From Phytoamicus setariae (GTDB lineage: Bacteria; Pseudomonadota; Alphaproteobacteria; Rhizobiales; Rhizobiaceae), in assembly GCF_016722925.1 (NCBI RefSeq), contig NZ_JAEQNC010000006.1:248001-312000 (forward strand): a stretch of 64,000 bases of DNA, given 5' to 3'. Below, in pieces: positions 47,315 through 57,712 of this stretch. A program made the position numbers and the translations under genes. The notes below the pieces were generated by a model. That model was given only the letters and a program-made list of their open reading frames with translations. It was not told the DNA's origin and ran no database searches. Position 1 is the first letter of the stretch. Every line of letters begins with the position of its first letter.

Positions 47315-49420
47315 ATGCGTCCTTCCCTACTCGATCCCCTGTTTGCATCCCTCTCGTCCCTGCCCGGCATCGGCCAGAAGACGGGCGAACTCTATGCGCG
47401 GCTGCTGGGCCGCGAAACGCTGGAGGAATGCCGCATCATCGACTTGCTGTTCCACGTCCCGCAAGGCCTGATCGATCGTCGCAAGCAGCCCGGAATTGCG
47501 CTGTCACCGGCTGGTGCAATCGTCACCGTCACCGCCCGCGTCGACCGCCATCAGCCACCGCCACGCGGAAATAGTTCCGTGCCCTACAGGGTCTACTTGC
47601 AGGATGACACCGGTGAAATGGCGCTGGTGTTTTTCCGTGCCAAGGGCAACTGGCTGGAAAAAATGCTGCCTGTCGATGAAACCGTGATGGTCAGCGGCAA
47701 GATGGACTGGTTCAACGGCCGGCCGTCGATGGTTCATCCCGATCATATCGCCCGGATTGCAGAGGGAGAAAGCCTGCCGCTCGTGGAGCCGGTCTATGGA
47801 TTGACCGCCGGCCTTTCGCCGAAAATGCTCCGCAAAACCATCGAGGCGGCACTCGCCCGCGTCCCCGATCTGCCTGAATGGCTCGATCCCTCGCTGGTAA
47901 AACAACAAGAGTTTCCGCAAACAGCGGAAGCGCTCCGGCAAATTCATGATCCCCAGGATGCAGACGACATCGACCCGCAGAGCCCGACGCGCAGGCGTCT
48001 GGCCTATGACGAGTTTCTGGCCGGGCAATTGTCGCTGGCCCTCGTCCGCGCTCGCCTGCGGCGGACGCCCGGTGTGCCGGTGCGGCCGACAGGCGAATTG
48101 TCGGAAATCGTCGTGCGCGCCTTGCCGTTTTCGCTGACCAGCAGCCAGTCAACCGCGATTGGCGAAATCCTCAAGGACATGTCCGGCGAAGACCGCATGC
48201 TCAGGCTGCTACAGGGCGATGTCGGCTCCGGCAAGACCGTGGTGGCGCTGATGGCCATGCTGGCGGCCGTAGAAAGTGGCGGTCAGGCGGTACTGATGGC
48301 GCCAACTGAAATTCTGGCGCGCCAGCATCTGGCCACCATCGGACCGTTGGCGGAAAAGGCCGGCATAGCAGTCGAAATCCTGACCGGGCGCACCAAGGGC
48401 CGCGAACGCGATGAAATACTGGACCGTATCGCCTCAGGCGAAGCGCGTATCGTTATCGGAACGCACGCCCTCTTCCAGGACAATGTGAATTACGAGAACC
48501 TGCTGCTTGCGGTCGTTGATGAACAGCACCGTTTTGGCGTTCATCAGCGATTGCGGCTGACTGCCAAGGGCATTTCCCCGCATATGCTGGTCATGACCGC
48601 AACGCCTATCCCGCGTACGTTGGTGCTGGCAGCATTCGGCGACATGGATGTTTCGAAACTGACGGAAAAGCCGGCCGGGCGAAAACCGATCCAGACAGTG
48701 ATCATGCCGGCCGAACGGATCGGCGACATCGTCGCGCGGCTCAAGACCGCGGTTTCCGAAGGCCGCAAGGTCTACTGGATCTGCCCGCTGGTCGAGGAGA
48801 CCGAGGAAAGCGAGCTGATGTCGGTGGAGGAGAGACATGCCGTTCTTGCCCAGACCTTTGGGGCCAGGGCGGCGCTGATCCACGGGCGAATGAGCGGTCC
48901 GGAAAAGGACGCCGTGATGCTGGACTTCAAGAATGGCGACACGCGCCTGCTCGTCGCGACAACCGTCATCGAAGTCGGCGTCGATGTTCCCGATGCGACG
49001 ATCATGGTCATCGAACATGCCGAGCGGTTCGGTCTTGCACAGCTGCACCAGTTGCGCGGCCGGGTTGGACGCGGAAGCGAAGCTTCGAGCTGCATTCTGC
49101 TCTATAAAGGCAAGCTCAGCGAAAATGCCCAGGCCCGGCTGAAGATCATGCGGGAAACCGAAGATGGTTTTCTGATTGCGGAAGAGGATCTCCGGTTGCG
49201 CGGCGAAGGCGAACTGCTCGGGACAAGGCAATCCGGCACTCCGGGCTTCGTGATTGCCAGCCTGGAGGCGCATGGCGATCTGCTGGAAATCGCCCGCAAG
49301 GATGCCCACTATCTTCTGGATCGGGATCCGGAGCTCAATTCGCCACGCGGCGAGGCTATCCGCACACTGCTCTACCTATTTCGGCGTGACGAGGCGATTC
49401 GTTTTCTCAAGGCTGGCTGA
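47315..49420 (+). CDS. recG: ATP-dependent DNA helicase RecG
   Basis: A 701-residue helicase that remodels stalled replication forks and branched DNA. The N-terminal wedge/OB region (~60-150) is followed by the helicase core with Walker A G-D-V-G-S-G-K-T (301-308), D-E-Q-H motif II (~406), T-A-T-P-I-P-R-T motif III and the QLRGRVGRG motif VI. The C-terminal DEAIRFLKAG is the usual RecG end. Its last 45 bases overlap the end of the convergent DUF502 gene. The divergent partner is sdhE-mfd. Confidence 0.97.
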   Translation: MRPSLLDPLFASLSSLPGIGQKTGELYARLLGRETLEECRIIDLLFHVPQGLIDRRKQPGIALSPAGAIVTVTARVDRHQPPPRGNSSVPYRVYLQDDTGEMALVFFRAKGNWLEKMLPVDETVMVSGKMDWFNGRPSMVHPDHIARIAEGESLPLVEPVYGLTAGLSPKMLRKTIEAALARVPDLPEWLDPSLVKQQEFPQTAEALRQIHDPQDADDIDPQSPTRRRLAYDEFLAGQLSLALVRARLRRTPGVPVRPTGELSEIVVRALPFSLTSSQSTAIGEILKDMSGEDRMLRLLQGDVGSGKTVVALMAMLAAVESGGQAVLMAPTEILARQHLATIGPLAEKAGIAVEILTGRTKGRERDEILDRIASGEARIVIGTHALFQDNVNYENLLLAVVDEQHRFGVHQRLRLTAKGISPHMLVMTATPIPRTLVLAAFGDMDVSKLTEKPAGRKPIQTVIMPAERIGDIVARLKTAVSEGRKVYWICPLVEETEESELMSVEERHAVLAQTFGARAALIHGRMSGPEKDAVMLDFKNGDTRLLVATTVIEVGVDVPDATIMVIEHAERFGLAQLHQLRGRVGRGSEASSCILLYKGKLSENAQARLKIMRETEDGFLIAEEDLRLRGEGELLGTRQSGTPGFVIASLEAHGDLLEIARKDAHYLLDRDPELNSPRGEAIRTLLYLFRRDEAIRFLKAG

Positions 49421-50086
49421 GGGAGCCGCTGCCACTACCGGGGGATGCCAGTCCGGACTGACGAGCCCGCCCGAGATCAACAGCTTGGCGGCATCTTCCG
49501 TGGACATGTCCAGCGGCATGATTTTCTTCGTCTCCACGAAAATCAGAAAACCGGCGGTTGGTACCGGAGTCGGCGGCAGAAAAACCGTCGTCATCTGCAT
49601 ACCCTTGTCATTGAAGCGTGATGCGATCTCGCCCTTGGCGTCTGTTGCGATGAAGACAAGCGACCAAAGCCCGGGCGATGGATACTCGATCATCCCGACT
49701 TTCTTGAAGGAGTTCGAGCGCTCCCGCAGCACGGTCTCGAACATCTGTTTGAGACCCTTGTAGATAGAACGCACCAAAGGCGTTCTATCCAACACAGACT
49801 CACCGACCTGGACGATCGTTCTGCCGATCAGGTTCTTGGCGAGGATACCGACGATGGTGATCAGGACGATCGCGATCAGCAGCCCGAATCCGGGCACGGC
49901 GAATGTTATGTAGTGCTCGGGCGTGTATCGCGCCGGAATATAGGGTTTTACCCAGCTGTCGGCCCAGTGAATGAAAGTCCAGGTCAGCCATATGGTGATC
50001 GCAATCGGCGCGCAGATGATGAGGCCGGTCAGGAAGTTGTTGCGAAGTCGCACACCCACGGGCAGTTTATGCGGCGTTTCAGTCAT
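49376..50086 (-). CDS. DUF502 family inner-membrane protein
   Basis: A 236-residue protein of the DUF502 family. Two membrane helices (~18-40 and ~60-85, with GLIICAPIAITIWLTWTF and VPGFGLLIAIVLITIVGILA) precede a conserved soluble part (DRTPLVRSIYKGLKQMFETVL; VFLPPTPVPTAGFLIFV). Function is unknown. It is widely conserved next to recG in alphaproteobacteria. The last 45 bases lie antisense to the recG end, so its ~15-residue Ala/Lys-rich tail is probably under double constraint. Confidence 0.88.
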   Translation of the reverse strand: MTETPHKLPVGVRLRNNFLTGLIICAPIAITIWLTWTFIHWADSWVKPYIPARYTPEHYITFAVPGFGLLIAIVLITIVGILAKNLIGRTIVQVGESVLDRTPLVRSIYKGLKQMFETVLRERSNSFKKVGMIEYPSPGLWSLVFIATDAKGEIASRFNDKGMQMTTVFLPPTPVPTAGFLIFVETKKIMPLDMSTEDAAKLLISGGLVSPDWHPPVVAAAPSASLEKTNRLVTPK

Positions 50087-50168
50087 TCAGCAGTCCCTGT
50101 CAACGCACGGCGCATGCTAATGCATAGCGCCGTTCCGATCAGATGCACAAGCGCATTTCGGGCCCATA

Positions 50169-51995
50169 TCACTCCACGGTGACAGATTTTGCCAGATTGC
50201 GCGGCTGGTCGACGTCCGTGCCCATGAACACCGCCGTATGATACGCCAACAGCTGGATTGGCAGCGAAAAGATCATCGGCTGTATCGCCTCATCGACATC
50301 CGGAAGCACGATGGTTGCCATCGTCGGCAGGTCGGAGGCAGCGGCTCCCTTTTCGTCGGTGATGAAGATGATCCGGCCCCCGCGCGCAGCGACCTCCTGC
50401 ATGTTCGACACGGTCTTTTCGAAGAACCGGTCATGCGGGGCGATCACGATCACCGGCATGTTTTCGTCGATCAGCGCAATCGGCCCATGCTTGAGTTCGC
50501 CCGCAGCATAGCCTTCCGCATGGATGTAGGAAATTTCCTTGAGCTTCAGCGCACCTTCCATGGCCAAGGGATAGCTGGTGCCCCGGCCAAGATAGAGCAC
50601 GTCCTTGCACTTGGAGAGGTCACGCGCCAGCGTCTCGATGGTTGGCTGTATCCGGTTGAGAACCGCACTCATGATGCGGGGCATTTCCGCTAGGTGACCC
50701 ACGAGCGTTTGCTCCAGCTCGGCGGAAATGGTTCCTCGCTGCCGGCCCGCGCCGATGGCGAGCGCAGCCAGAACAGATAGCTGGCAGGTGAACGCCTTGG
50801 TCGAGGCCACGCCGATTTCCGGCCCTGCGAGAATCGGGAAGATCGCATCGGATTCGCGCGCGATTGTGGATTCCCTGACATTGACCACTGCGCCGATCTT
50901 CAGGCCCGCATCCCTGCAGTAGCGAAGCGATGCCAAGGTATCGGCGGTCTCGCCGGATTGCGAAATGAACAGTGCGGCGGAATTGGCATTCAGCGGAACT
51001 TCGCGATAACGGAATTCCGAAGCCACATCGATTTCGACTGGAAGACGCGCATAACGTTCGAACCAGTATTTCGATGTCAATCCGGCAAGATAGGCCGTAC
51101 CGCACGCGGATATGGCCAGACCGGAGAGATTGGCGAAATCGATGCTCCCTGCGATTGCGCTGACTTTCCGTTCGGCAAAATCAATGTAGTGACCGAGTGC
51201 ATGCGAAATCGCCTCCGGCTGCTCATAGATCTCCTTTTCCATGAAATGCCGGTGATTGCCCTTGTCGATGACATAAGCGGCGGCCACGGATAGCTGGCGA
51301 GCCCGGGTAACCGGATTTCCGTCAAAATCCATGATCTCCGCCCGGTCATGCGTCAGGACCGCCCAGTCGCCATCGATGAGATAGGAGATCTGGTTTGTGA
51401 ACGGCGCAAGCGCGATGGCGTCCGAACCGAGGAACATCTCGCCCTCGCCGTAGCCGATTGCCAGCGGCGGCCCGGAACGGGCGGCATAGACCGCCCCCGG
51501 TTCGTTTTCGAACAGGATTGCCAGTGCATAGGCACCCGTCACCCGCTTCAGCATCGCCTGCACAGCAGCGCGATTGGTCATGCCCTTGCGAACATAGGCC
51601 GCGATCAGCTGCGCGACCACTTCCGTGTCCGTCTGGGTATGGAACGTCGCTCCCTCGCCGGACAGTTCATTCTTGATTGCGGCAAAATTCTCGATGATGC
51701 CGTTGTGGACGACAGCGACCCCATCGGTAAAGTGCGGATGGGCATTGCGCTCGATGGGCGCGCCATGCGTCGCCCAGCGGGTGTGGGCAATGCCTGACGT
51801 TCCGGCCAGCGGTTCCTCGGCGAGTCGACGCTCGAGATTGACGAGCTTGCCCTCGGCGCGCCGCCGCTCCAGCTTGCCCTGATGGATTGTCGCGACTCCG
51901 GCCGAATCGTAGCCCCGGTACTCCAGCCGCTTCAACGCATCAACGAGCCTGACCGCAACCGGCTGATTTCCGACAATGCCGACAATACCGCACAT
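50169..51995 (-). CDS. glmS: Glucosamine-6-phosphate synthase (glutamine-hydrolysing)
   Basis: A 608-residue cytoplasmic enzyme making glucosamine-6-phosphate from fructose-6-phosphate and glutamine, the first step to UDP-GlcNAc. The catalytic Cys is residue 2 of M-C-G-I-V-G; the N-terminal glutaminase domain (1-~220) is followed by two SIS domains (~285-430 and ~455-595), with SACGTAYLAGL and the C-terminal LAKSVTVE. Length is normal. It follows glmU by 102 bases on the same strand, and both products serve the same pathway. Confidence 0.97.
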   Translation of the reverse strand: MCGIVGIVGNQPVAVRLVDALKRLEYRGYDSAGVATIHQGKLERRRAEGKLVNLERRLAEEPLAGTSGIAHTRWATHGAPIERNAHPHFTDGVAVVHNGIIENFAAIKNELSGEGATFHTQTDTEVVAQLIAAYVRKGMTNRAAVQAMLKRVTGAYALAILFENEPGAVYAARSGPPLAIGYGEGEMFLGSDAIALAPFTNQISYLIDGDWAVLTHDRAEIMDFDGNPVTRARQLSVAAAYVIDKGNHRHFMEKEIYEQPEAISHALGHYIDFAERKVSAIAGSIDFANLSGLAISACGTAYLAGLTSKYWFERYARLPVEIDVASEFRYREVPLNANSAALFISQSGETADTLASLRYCRDAGLKIGAVVNVRESTIARESDAIFPILAGPEIGVASTKAFTCQLSVLAALAIGAGRQRGTISAELEQTLVGHLAEMPRIMSAVLNRIQPTIETLARDLSKCKDVLYLGRGTSYPLAMEGALKLKEISYIHAEGYAAGELKHGPIALIDENMPVIVIAPHDRFFEKTVSNMQEVAARGGRIIFITDEKGAAASDLPTMATIVLPDVDEAIQPMIFSLPIQLLAYHTAVFMGTDVDQPRNLAKSVTVE

Positions 51996-52097
51996 GAATT
52001 CGTCCTTTCGGTCGTTCTAATACGAGCCGCTTGTTACCCGAAAACTCCAACACGGCAATGCATGTGCAATCAATTTCGGTTTCCTGCGTTAACAGGA

Positions 52098-53453
52098 TTA
52101 TTTCTTCTTCGACTCTTTCAAGGCTTTGTTTCTGGCCATGATTTCGCTGCCGTAGCCCTCTTTGACATATTGCCGGGCTCGTCCAAAAGCAGCCGCACCG
52201 GCTGGAACGTCTGACGTTATCACACTGCCGGACGCGGTCAGCGCACCGTCTCCGATAGAAACCGGCGCGACAAGTGCACTGTTGGAGCCGATGAACGCAT
52301 CGGCCCCGATGCGCGTCTCGTATTTATTGAAACCGTCATAGTTGCAGGTAATCGTCCCGGCGCCAATATTGGCGCGTGGACCGATCGTGGCGTCACCAAT
52401 GTAGCTCAGGTGATTGACCTTGGCGCCCTCGCCGATGTCGGCCTTCTTGACCTCGCAGAAATTGCCGACCTTGGCGTTGCGGCCGAGATTTGCGCCGGGA
52501 CGAAGCCGCGCAAAAGGCCCTACACTCGCACCTTCCGTAACGTAAGCGCCCTCTAGATGAGAGAATGCATGGATGGTGACGTTACGTTCGATTTTCACGC
52601 CCGGTCCGAAAATCACATTCGGCTCTATGGTCGTATCGACACCGATTTCGGTATCGTGAGACAAAAATACGGTTTCCGGCGCAATCATCGTTACGCCCGC
52701 CAGCATCAGTTCGTGTCGGCGATTGCGTTGCCATATTGCCTCGAGTTCGGCGAGTTCGGCGCGATTGTTGCAACCCGCCACTGACTCCACCGATGCTTCG
52801 ACGGTTGCTGCCTTGCCGCCCTCGGCGCGAACAACCTCGATGATGTCGGTCAGGTAGTATTCGCCCTTGACGTTGTTGTTGGTGATCTTCGACAGCAATG
52901 CCGCGGCTTTCCTGCCGTCTATTGCCATCAGTCCGCTGTTGCAGAACTCGACGCGGCGTTCCTCGGCCGTCGCGTCCTTTTCCTCGCGGATGGCAATCAG
53001 CTCGCCGTCCTTCTCCAGCAACCGGCCATAGCCAGTTGGCTTTGGAGTGCGAAAACCGATCACGGCAACGTCGTGGCCGGCACGAACTTTTTCCACCGCC
53101 TCGATAAGTGGCGCACCGCCGATCAGCGGTGCATCGCCATAGGCGATCAGCAACTGATCGTAGCCTTTTTCGATTTCGTCCCGGGCGGCAAGAACCGCAT
53201 GTCCGGTACCAAGGCGTTCCTTCTGCTCGAACGGCTGCACAGCAAGCGTACCACTGGAAGCGGCCTGGACGACCGGAGCGGCATCTCGGCCGACGACCAG
53301 CGCCACCTTCTCGACGCCGGTCTTCTCCAGCGCCAACATGACATGCGAAATCATCGGCAGATTGCCGATCGTATGCAGGACTTTCGACTTCGCGGATTTC
53401 ATCCGCGTGCTCTCACCGGCTGCCAGCACCACAGCGAGGATACGCTCTGCCAT
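52098..53453 (-). CDS. glmU: Bifunctional UDP-N-acetylglucosamine pyrophosphorylase / glucosamine-1-phosphate acetyltransferase
   Basis: A 451-residue enzyme making UDP-GlcNAc for peptidoglycan and lipid A. The N-terminal uridyltransferase domain starts [14 protein letters not shown] (a rhizobial variant of the LAAGxGTRM loop). The C-terminal half (~255-430) is a hexapeptide-repeat acetyltransferase with [17 protein letters not shown]. The tail is short and Lys-rich. GGGAGAATCGAA precedes the ATG. It leads the glmU-glmS pair. Confidence 0.96.
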   Translation of the reverse strand: MAERILAVVLAAGESTRMKSAKSKVLHTIGNLPMISHVMLALEKTGVEKVALVVGRDAAPVVQAASSGTLAVQPFEQKERLGTGHAVLAARDEIEKGYDQLLIAYGDAPLIGGAPLIEAVEKVRAGHDVAVIGFRTPKPTGYGRLLEKDGELIAIREEKDATAEERRVEFCNSGLMAIDGRKAAALLSKITNNNVKGEYYLTDIIEVVRAEGGKAATVEASVESVAGCNNRAELAELEAIWQRNRRHELMLAGVTMIAPETVFLSHDTEIGVDTTIEPNVIFGPGVKIERNVTIHAFSHLEGAYVTEGASVGPFARLRPGANLGRNAKVGNFCEVKKADIGEGAKVNHLSYIGDATIGPRANIGAGTITCNYDGFNKYETRIGADAFIGSNSALVAPVSIGDGALTASGSVITSDVPAGAAAFGRARQYVKEGYGSEIMARNKALKESKKK

Positions 53454-53558
53454 TTCGATTCTCCCTCAAGAACTCGCAACCGAAATATCAGCTTAGCGGC
53501 ATCGCGCAAAGATCCGACACTCAAGCCACGTCAAGCGTCGTTCCCGTCACTCGGGCGC

Positions 53559-54869
53559 CTATTCCAGGAATGCCTGTGGCTCGCCGGCGCCGACCTTGGC
53601 CATCAGGATCTTGTCAATCCGGCGACCATCCATGTCGATGACCTCGAAAGTGTAACCGAACGCATTGAACTTATCGCCTTCCTGCGGGTTCTTGCGTAGC
53701 ATCTGAACGACGAAACCGGCAATCGTCTCATAGCCGTCCTCGGTAGATAGTTCGTCGAAGCCGAATGTCAGCTGCATTTCATGCACGGGGGTGCGGCCAT
53801 CGATAAGCCAGGAGCCGTCGTCACGCATGCGGATCTGAATATCATCGACATCGTCATAATTCGACGGCAATACGCCGATGACCGCCTCGAGCAGGTCGGC
53901 CGAAGTGATGATACCTTCAGTCGAACCGTATTCGTCGACGATGATCGCCATGTGGATGTTCGACGCCTTGAAAATCTCGAACGCCTTCAGGCAGTTCGTC
54001 ATTTCAGGTATGGTCGGCATTTCCTGGACGTAGCTCTTGAGATTGAACGAACGCGGGGCCGACATCGCCGCCAGAATGTCTTTGGCTCTAACCGCTCCGA
54101 TCACAGAGTCCGTATCGCCGTTGATGACCGGATACCGTGAATGGCCGGCCCGCTTGACCGTGGCGATGACCTCATCAAGACTGTCCTTGATATCAAGTGA
54201 AACCATTTCGGTCCGATGGGTGAGGATGGATTTGACCGACCTGTCCGCCAGACTGATGATCCGGCGCAACATCTCGTGTTCGCTCTTTTCGAAAACCCCG
54301 CTCTCGGCACCTTCGGCCAGCACCGCGTGCACCTCGGCCTCTGTCACCTCTTCGCTGTCGCTGCCCACCATACCCAGCAGTCGCAACAAGAGTTTGCCTG
54401 ACTTTTCGAACAGATAGACCACGGGCGCCGTGATCCTAGAGAGAATGTACATCGGCCGGCCAACAAACATCGCCACCGATTCGGCATGCCTCAACGCCAG
54501 TTGCTTGGGGATGAGTTCGCCGATGATCACCGAAAAATAGGTAATACCCACGACCACGATCGCGCCAGCCAATGCATGGCCATAAGGTTCGAAAAGTGGA
54601 AACAGATTGAGCTTGGGTCCCAGCTTTTCGGTAATCGAGGCACCGCCATAGATGCCTGTCAGGATTCCCACGAGCGTGATTCCGACCTGAACCGTGGACA
54701 GAAAGGTTCCCGAATCCTCCGCCAGGCGCAATGCCGTGACCGCGCGGGCATCACCCTGTTTGGCTTTTTGTCTGAGGAGTGGCTTGCTGGCAGAGACGAT
54801 TGCCATCTCCGACATCGCGAAAAACGCGTTGATCAGGAGCAGGATAAAAATGATCAGTATTTCAAACAC
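53559..54869 (-). CDS. Hemolysin/CNNM-family membrane protein with CBS and CorC_HlyC domains
   Basis: A 436-residue inner-membrane protein. The DUF21/CNNM transmembrane domain (~1-190, four helices, GELIPKQLALRHAE near 125) is followed by a CBS pair (~205-330; MAIIVDEYGSTEGIIT) and a C-terminal CorC_HlyC domain (~345-430). The family includes Mg2+/Co2+ efflux-linked proteins; the hemolysin name is historic. The start is GTG at 54869 without a strong ribosome site. It is upstream of glmU by 105 bases. Confidence 0.92.
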   Translation of the reverse strand: MFEILIIFILLLINAFFAMSEMAIVSASKPLLRQKAKQGDARAVTALRLAEDSGTFLSTVQVGITLVGILTGIYGGASITEKLGPKLNLFPLFEPYGHALAGAIVVVGITYFSVIIGELIPKQLALRHAESVAMFVGRPMYILSRITAPVVYLFEKSGKLLLRLLGMVGSDSEEVTEAEVHAVLAEGAESGVFEKSEHEMLRRIISLADRSVKSILTHRTEMVSLDIKDSLDEVIATVKRAGHSRYPVINGDTDSVIGAVRAKDILAAMSAPRSFNLKSYVQEMPTIPEMTNCLKAFEIFKASNIHMAIIVDEYGSTEGIITSADLLEAVIGVLPSNYDDVDDIQIRMRDDGSWLIDGRTPVHEMQLTFGFDELSTEDGYETIAGFVVQMLRKNPQEGDKFNAFGYTFEVIDMDGRRIDKILMAKVGAGEPQAFLE

Positions 54870-54968
54870 AAGTTGGGCCAGCCAATTTCAATTGACCCCA
54901 AACTAGAGGCATGAACCTCCGAGTTCAAGCCACGATCCGCGACCATACCGAATTGTGTTGCCTCTGCT

Positions 54969-55709
54969 CTAATGTTCTTCGAGCGCAACCTTCACGCGTT
55001 CGCGTCCGGTGATGATGACCTTGCGCATCGCTTCGGCCGCGCCGTCGACATCATGGGCGGCAATCGCATCGACGATCCGCGTATGCGCCTCTGACACTTC
55101 CTCCCTGCGGCTCTCTCCGGATGCAGGCGAACTAAGCTTGAAGACGCCTACAAGCGCCGCCTCGATCAGGCTGCCGACGGTCCGCATGAACGGGTTGCGC
55201 GATGCTTCGGCAACGCAGAGATGAAACTTCAGGTCCGCCAGAGCCAGCGTCTCCGGTGTGTGTGTGGACTCACTCATTTCAGCGGCCAGAGTGTAAAGCT
55301 GTTTGACATCCTCGTCCGTGGCATTGGTCGCTGCGAGACTTGCGGCAGCGGGTTCGAACGCCAGGCGAATTTCGCTGAGATGGGTCAGGAACTCCAGGTC
55401 CACGCCCTTGTGGAAATGCCATGTCAGCACGTCGCCATCGAAAAGGTTCCATTGGTTTTTCGGCGTCACGCGCGTGCCGATCCTGGCGCGTGGGACGATA
55501 AGACCCTTGGCGGCCAGCGTCTTCATGGCCTCGCGCAAAACCGTTCTGGAGACCTTGAAGCGCTGAGCGAGGTCGAGGTCACCCGGCAAGGTCGCCCCCA
55601 CCGGGTATTCGCCTGCGATGATGGCGCGACCGAGCTCGTCGACGACCTGCGCGTGGCTGGTCCTCGTCTTCCGCCCAGAAATGACAGTCTCCAATACGCC
55701 TCTTCGCAA
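54969..55709 (-). CDS. GntR-family transcriptional regulator (FadR/FCD subfamily)
   Basis: A 246-residue repressor-type protein: an N-terminal winged helix (~20-85; LPGDLDLAQRFKVSRTVLREAMKTLAAKGLI) and a C-terminal helical FCD effector-binding domain (~100-240) with likely metal ligands in LADLKFHLCVAEASRNP. The TTG start is supported by GGGGAGGGG five bases ahead. It is the last gene of the ytfQRT-yjfF operon, 15 bases after yjfF, so it probably senses the imported sugar and controls the operon; two palindromes upstream of ytfQ are candidate sites. Confidence 0.88.
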   Translation of the reverse strand: MRRGVLETVISGRKTRTSHAQVVDELGRAIIAGEYPVGATLPGDLDLAQRFKVSRTVLREAMKTLAAKGLIVPRARIGTRVTPKNQWNLFDGDVLTWHFHKGVDLEFLTHLSEIRLAFEPAAASLAATNATDEDVKQLYTLAAEMSESTHTPETLALADLKFHLCVAEASRNPFMRTVGSLIEAALVGVFKLSSPASGESRREEVSEAHTRIVDAIAAHDVDGAAEAMRKVIITGRERVKVALEEH

Positions 55710-55724
55710 AGTATCCCCTCCCCG

Positions 55725-56690
55725 TTATGCGCTCCTTTCGGACCTTGAAAGCAGCAGGATTCCCTTCTGCATCAAGATGAAAGCGAACAGCAAAAGCCCG
55801 ATCGCTATTTTTGTCCACCAACTCGAAAGTGTCCCATCAAAGGTGATGTATGTCTGAATAAGGCCTTGAATCAATATGCCAACCAGCGTGCCGGCAACAA
55901 AACCCGCCCCTCCGGTCAACAAGGTCCCTCCGATAACCACGGCCGCGATCGCGTCCAGCTCTACCCCAACCGTCGCTAGAGCGTAGCCTGCTGATGTGTA
56001 AAGCGAAAAGACAATTCCCGACAAGCCGGCGAGAAAGCCCGAAAGTGCATAGATCTGAACGGTAGTCCGCGACACGGATACACCCATCAGCTTGGCTGTC
56101 TGAGCTCCGCCACCTAGCGCATAGACGTTGGTTCCGAAACGGGTCCGATGCGCGATGATGATCCCGGCTGCGAACACCAGCAGCATAAGCACACCAATGA
56201 AGGTCAGCCGTCCACCGCCCGGCATCTTCCAATAGAAGGATTTGAGGGTTCCATAGAAGGGATGGGAAATGGGAATCGAGTCGATCGACAGCACGAAGGA
56301 CATTCCCCGCGCCAGAAACATCCCGGCCAACGTCACGATGAAGGCAGGCATCTCGAGGTAATGGATGATCGCTCCCATCACCGCGCCGAACGCCGTAGAG
56401 ATAGCAAGCGCAATGATGAAGACAACGATCGGATGCATGCCGGTGTCGCGCAGCAGCACCGCGATCAGCACGCCGGTGAAGGCGATCACCGAGCCTATGG
56501 ACAGATCGATACCGCCCGACAGGATGACGAAGGTCATACCGACGGCGGCGATTCCAAGGAAGGCATTGTCCGTCAACAGGTTGCCCACTACCCGCGTTGA
56601 CAGCATGTTCGGAAACTGGGCGATGCAAAGTGCATACGCGATAATAAAAATCAGGATCGTGGCAAACAGCGGAAGGTATTTCGTCTTCAT
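55725..56690 (-). CDS. yjfF: Sugar ABC transporter permease YjfF (galactofuranose type)
   Basis: A 321-residue permease of the BPD_transp_2 family, with about eight helices and a GLAGLSGIVFSLYTSAGYALATVGVELDAIAAVVIGG-type block (short form GVELDAIAAVV). The sequence is YjfF-like: GNLLTDNAFLGIAAVGMTFVILSGGIDLSIG. It overlaps ytfT by 4 bases. With YtfT it would form the membrane channel of a galactofuranose-type importer. Confidence 0.9.
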   Translation of the reverse strand: MKTKYLPLFATILIFIIAYALCIAQFPNMLSTRVVGNLLTDNAFLGIAAVGMTFVILSGGIDLSIGSVIAFTGVLIAVLLRDTGMHPIVVFIIALAISTAFGAVMGAIIHYLEMPAFIVTLAGMFLARGMSFVLSIDSIPISHPFYGTLKSFYWKMPGGGRLTFIGVLMLLVFAAGIIIAHRTRFGTNVYALGGGAQTAKLMGVSVSRTTVQIYALSGFLAGLSGIVFSLYTSAGYALATVGVELDAIAAVVIGGTLLTGGAGFVAGTLVGILIQGLIQTYITFDGTLSSWWTKIAIGLLLFAFILMQKGILLLSRSERSA

Positions 56691-57712
56691 TGGTGGGAAC
56701 CCTTGCCAACGGTTTGCCCAGGCTTGATCAGCTTGATCAACGCGCCGACATCACCGATGCGGGGTGACTGGATGACGAGAATGGTCACGATGATGACGGC
56801 CTTGATGATGAGGTTGTATTCGGGGGGGAAGCCCGAGGTCAGGATACCGGTGTTGATGGCCTGAATGATCATTGCACCCAGCAGCGACCCGATGATGCTG
56901 AATCTTCCTCCAAGAAGCGAGTTGCCGCCAACCACCACTGCAAGGATCGCATCCAACTCAAGCCACAAGCCGGCATTGTTCGCATCCGCGCCCTTGATGT
57001 CGGCGGCAACAATCAAGCCGGCAATGGCAGCGCAGAGGCCGGAAAGCATATAGGCGCCCATCAGCAGCGCGGTCGTGCGGACACCGGAAAGTTGGCTCGC
57101 GTGCCTGTTGATGCCGACCGCCTCGACCAGCAAACCAAGTGCGGTCCTGCGAACGATGAGTGTTACAACCGCACCGAACAGCACCCAGATCACCACGGGC
57201 ATCGGCAGATGAAACGCAGTACCGCTGCCGATGAAGATCAGGCTATCGTCGGTAAAGGTGAGGATCGCGCCCTCGGTAATCAATTGCGCGATGCCACGGC
57301 CGGCGACCATCAGGACCAGAGTGGCGACAATCGGCTGGATATTGAGGACCGAAACGAGAAAGCCGTTCCAGAACCCGCAAGCGATGCCGGTCAACAGTGC
57401 GAGCGTGAGCGTATAGGCGATGGAGTGGCCAGCAACGGTTGAGGCCGCAGCGACGGCGCCGCATATGGCGACTATGGCACCCACCGACAGATCGATGCCC
57501 TTGGTGGCAATCACCAGCGTCATCCCGATCGCCACCAGCGCCACGGGTGCGCCCCGGTTCAGCACATCGATCACGCTGCCGTACAGTCGTCCGTTCTGCA
57601 GCGAAATGTTGAAGAAGTCCGGAAACAGCAGCACGTTGAGGACAAGCACAACGATAAGCGTAATGATCTGGGGAAGCAGCCGCCTGAAGAGACGCCCGTA
57701 TTTGCCGTTCAT
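56687..57712 (-). CDS. ytfT: Sugar ABC transporter permease YtfT (galactofuranose type)
   Basis: A 341-residue permease with eight to nine helices and the family signature GVMLVIATKGIDLSVGAIVAICGAV-type block (GMTLVIATKGIDLSVG). It carries the cytoplasmic EAA-like loop around VGINRHASQLSG. It overlaps ytfR and yjfF by 4 bases each (ATGA), so all three are translationally coupled. Confidence 0.9.
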   Translation of the reverse strand: MNGKYGRLFRRLLPQIITLIVVLVLNVLLFPDFFNISLQNGRLYGSVIDVLNRGAPVALVAIGMTLVIATKGIDLSVGAIVAICGAVAAASTVAGHSIAYTLTLALLTGIACGFWNGFLVSVLNIQPIVATLVLMVAGRGIAQLITEGAILTFTDDSLIFIGSGTAFHLPMPVVIWVLFGAVVTLIVRRTALGLLVEAVGINRHASQLSGVRTTALLMGAYMLSGLCAAIAGLIVAADIKGADANNAGLWLELDAILAVVVGGNSLLGGRFSIIGSLLGAMIIQAINTGILTSGFPPEYNLIIKAVIIVTILVIQSPRIGDVGALIKLIKPGQTVGKGSHQ

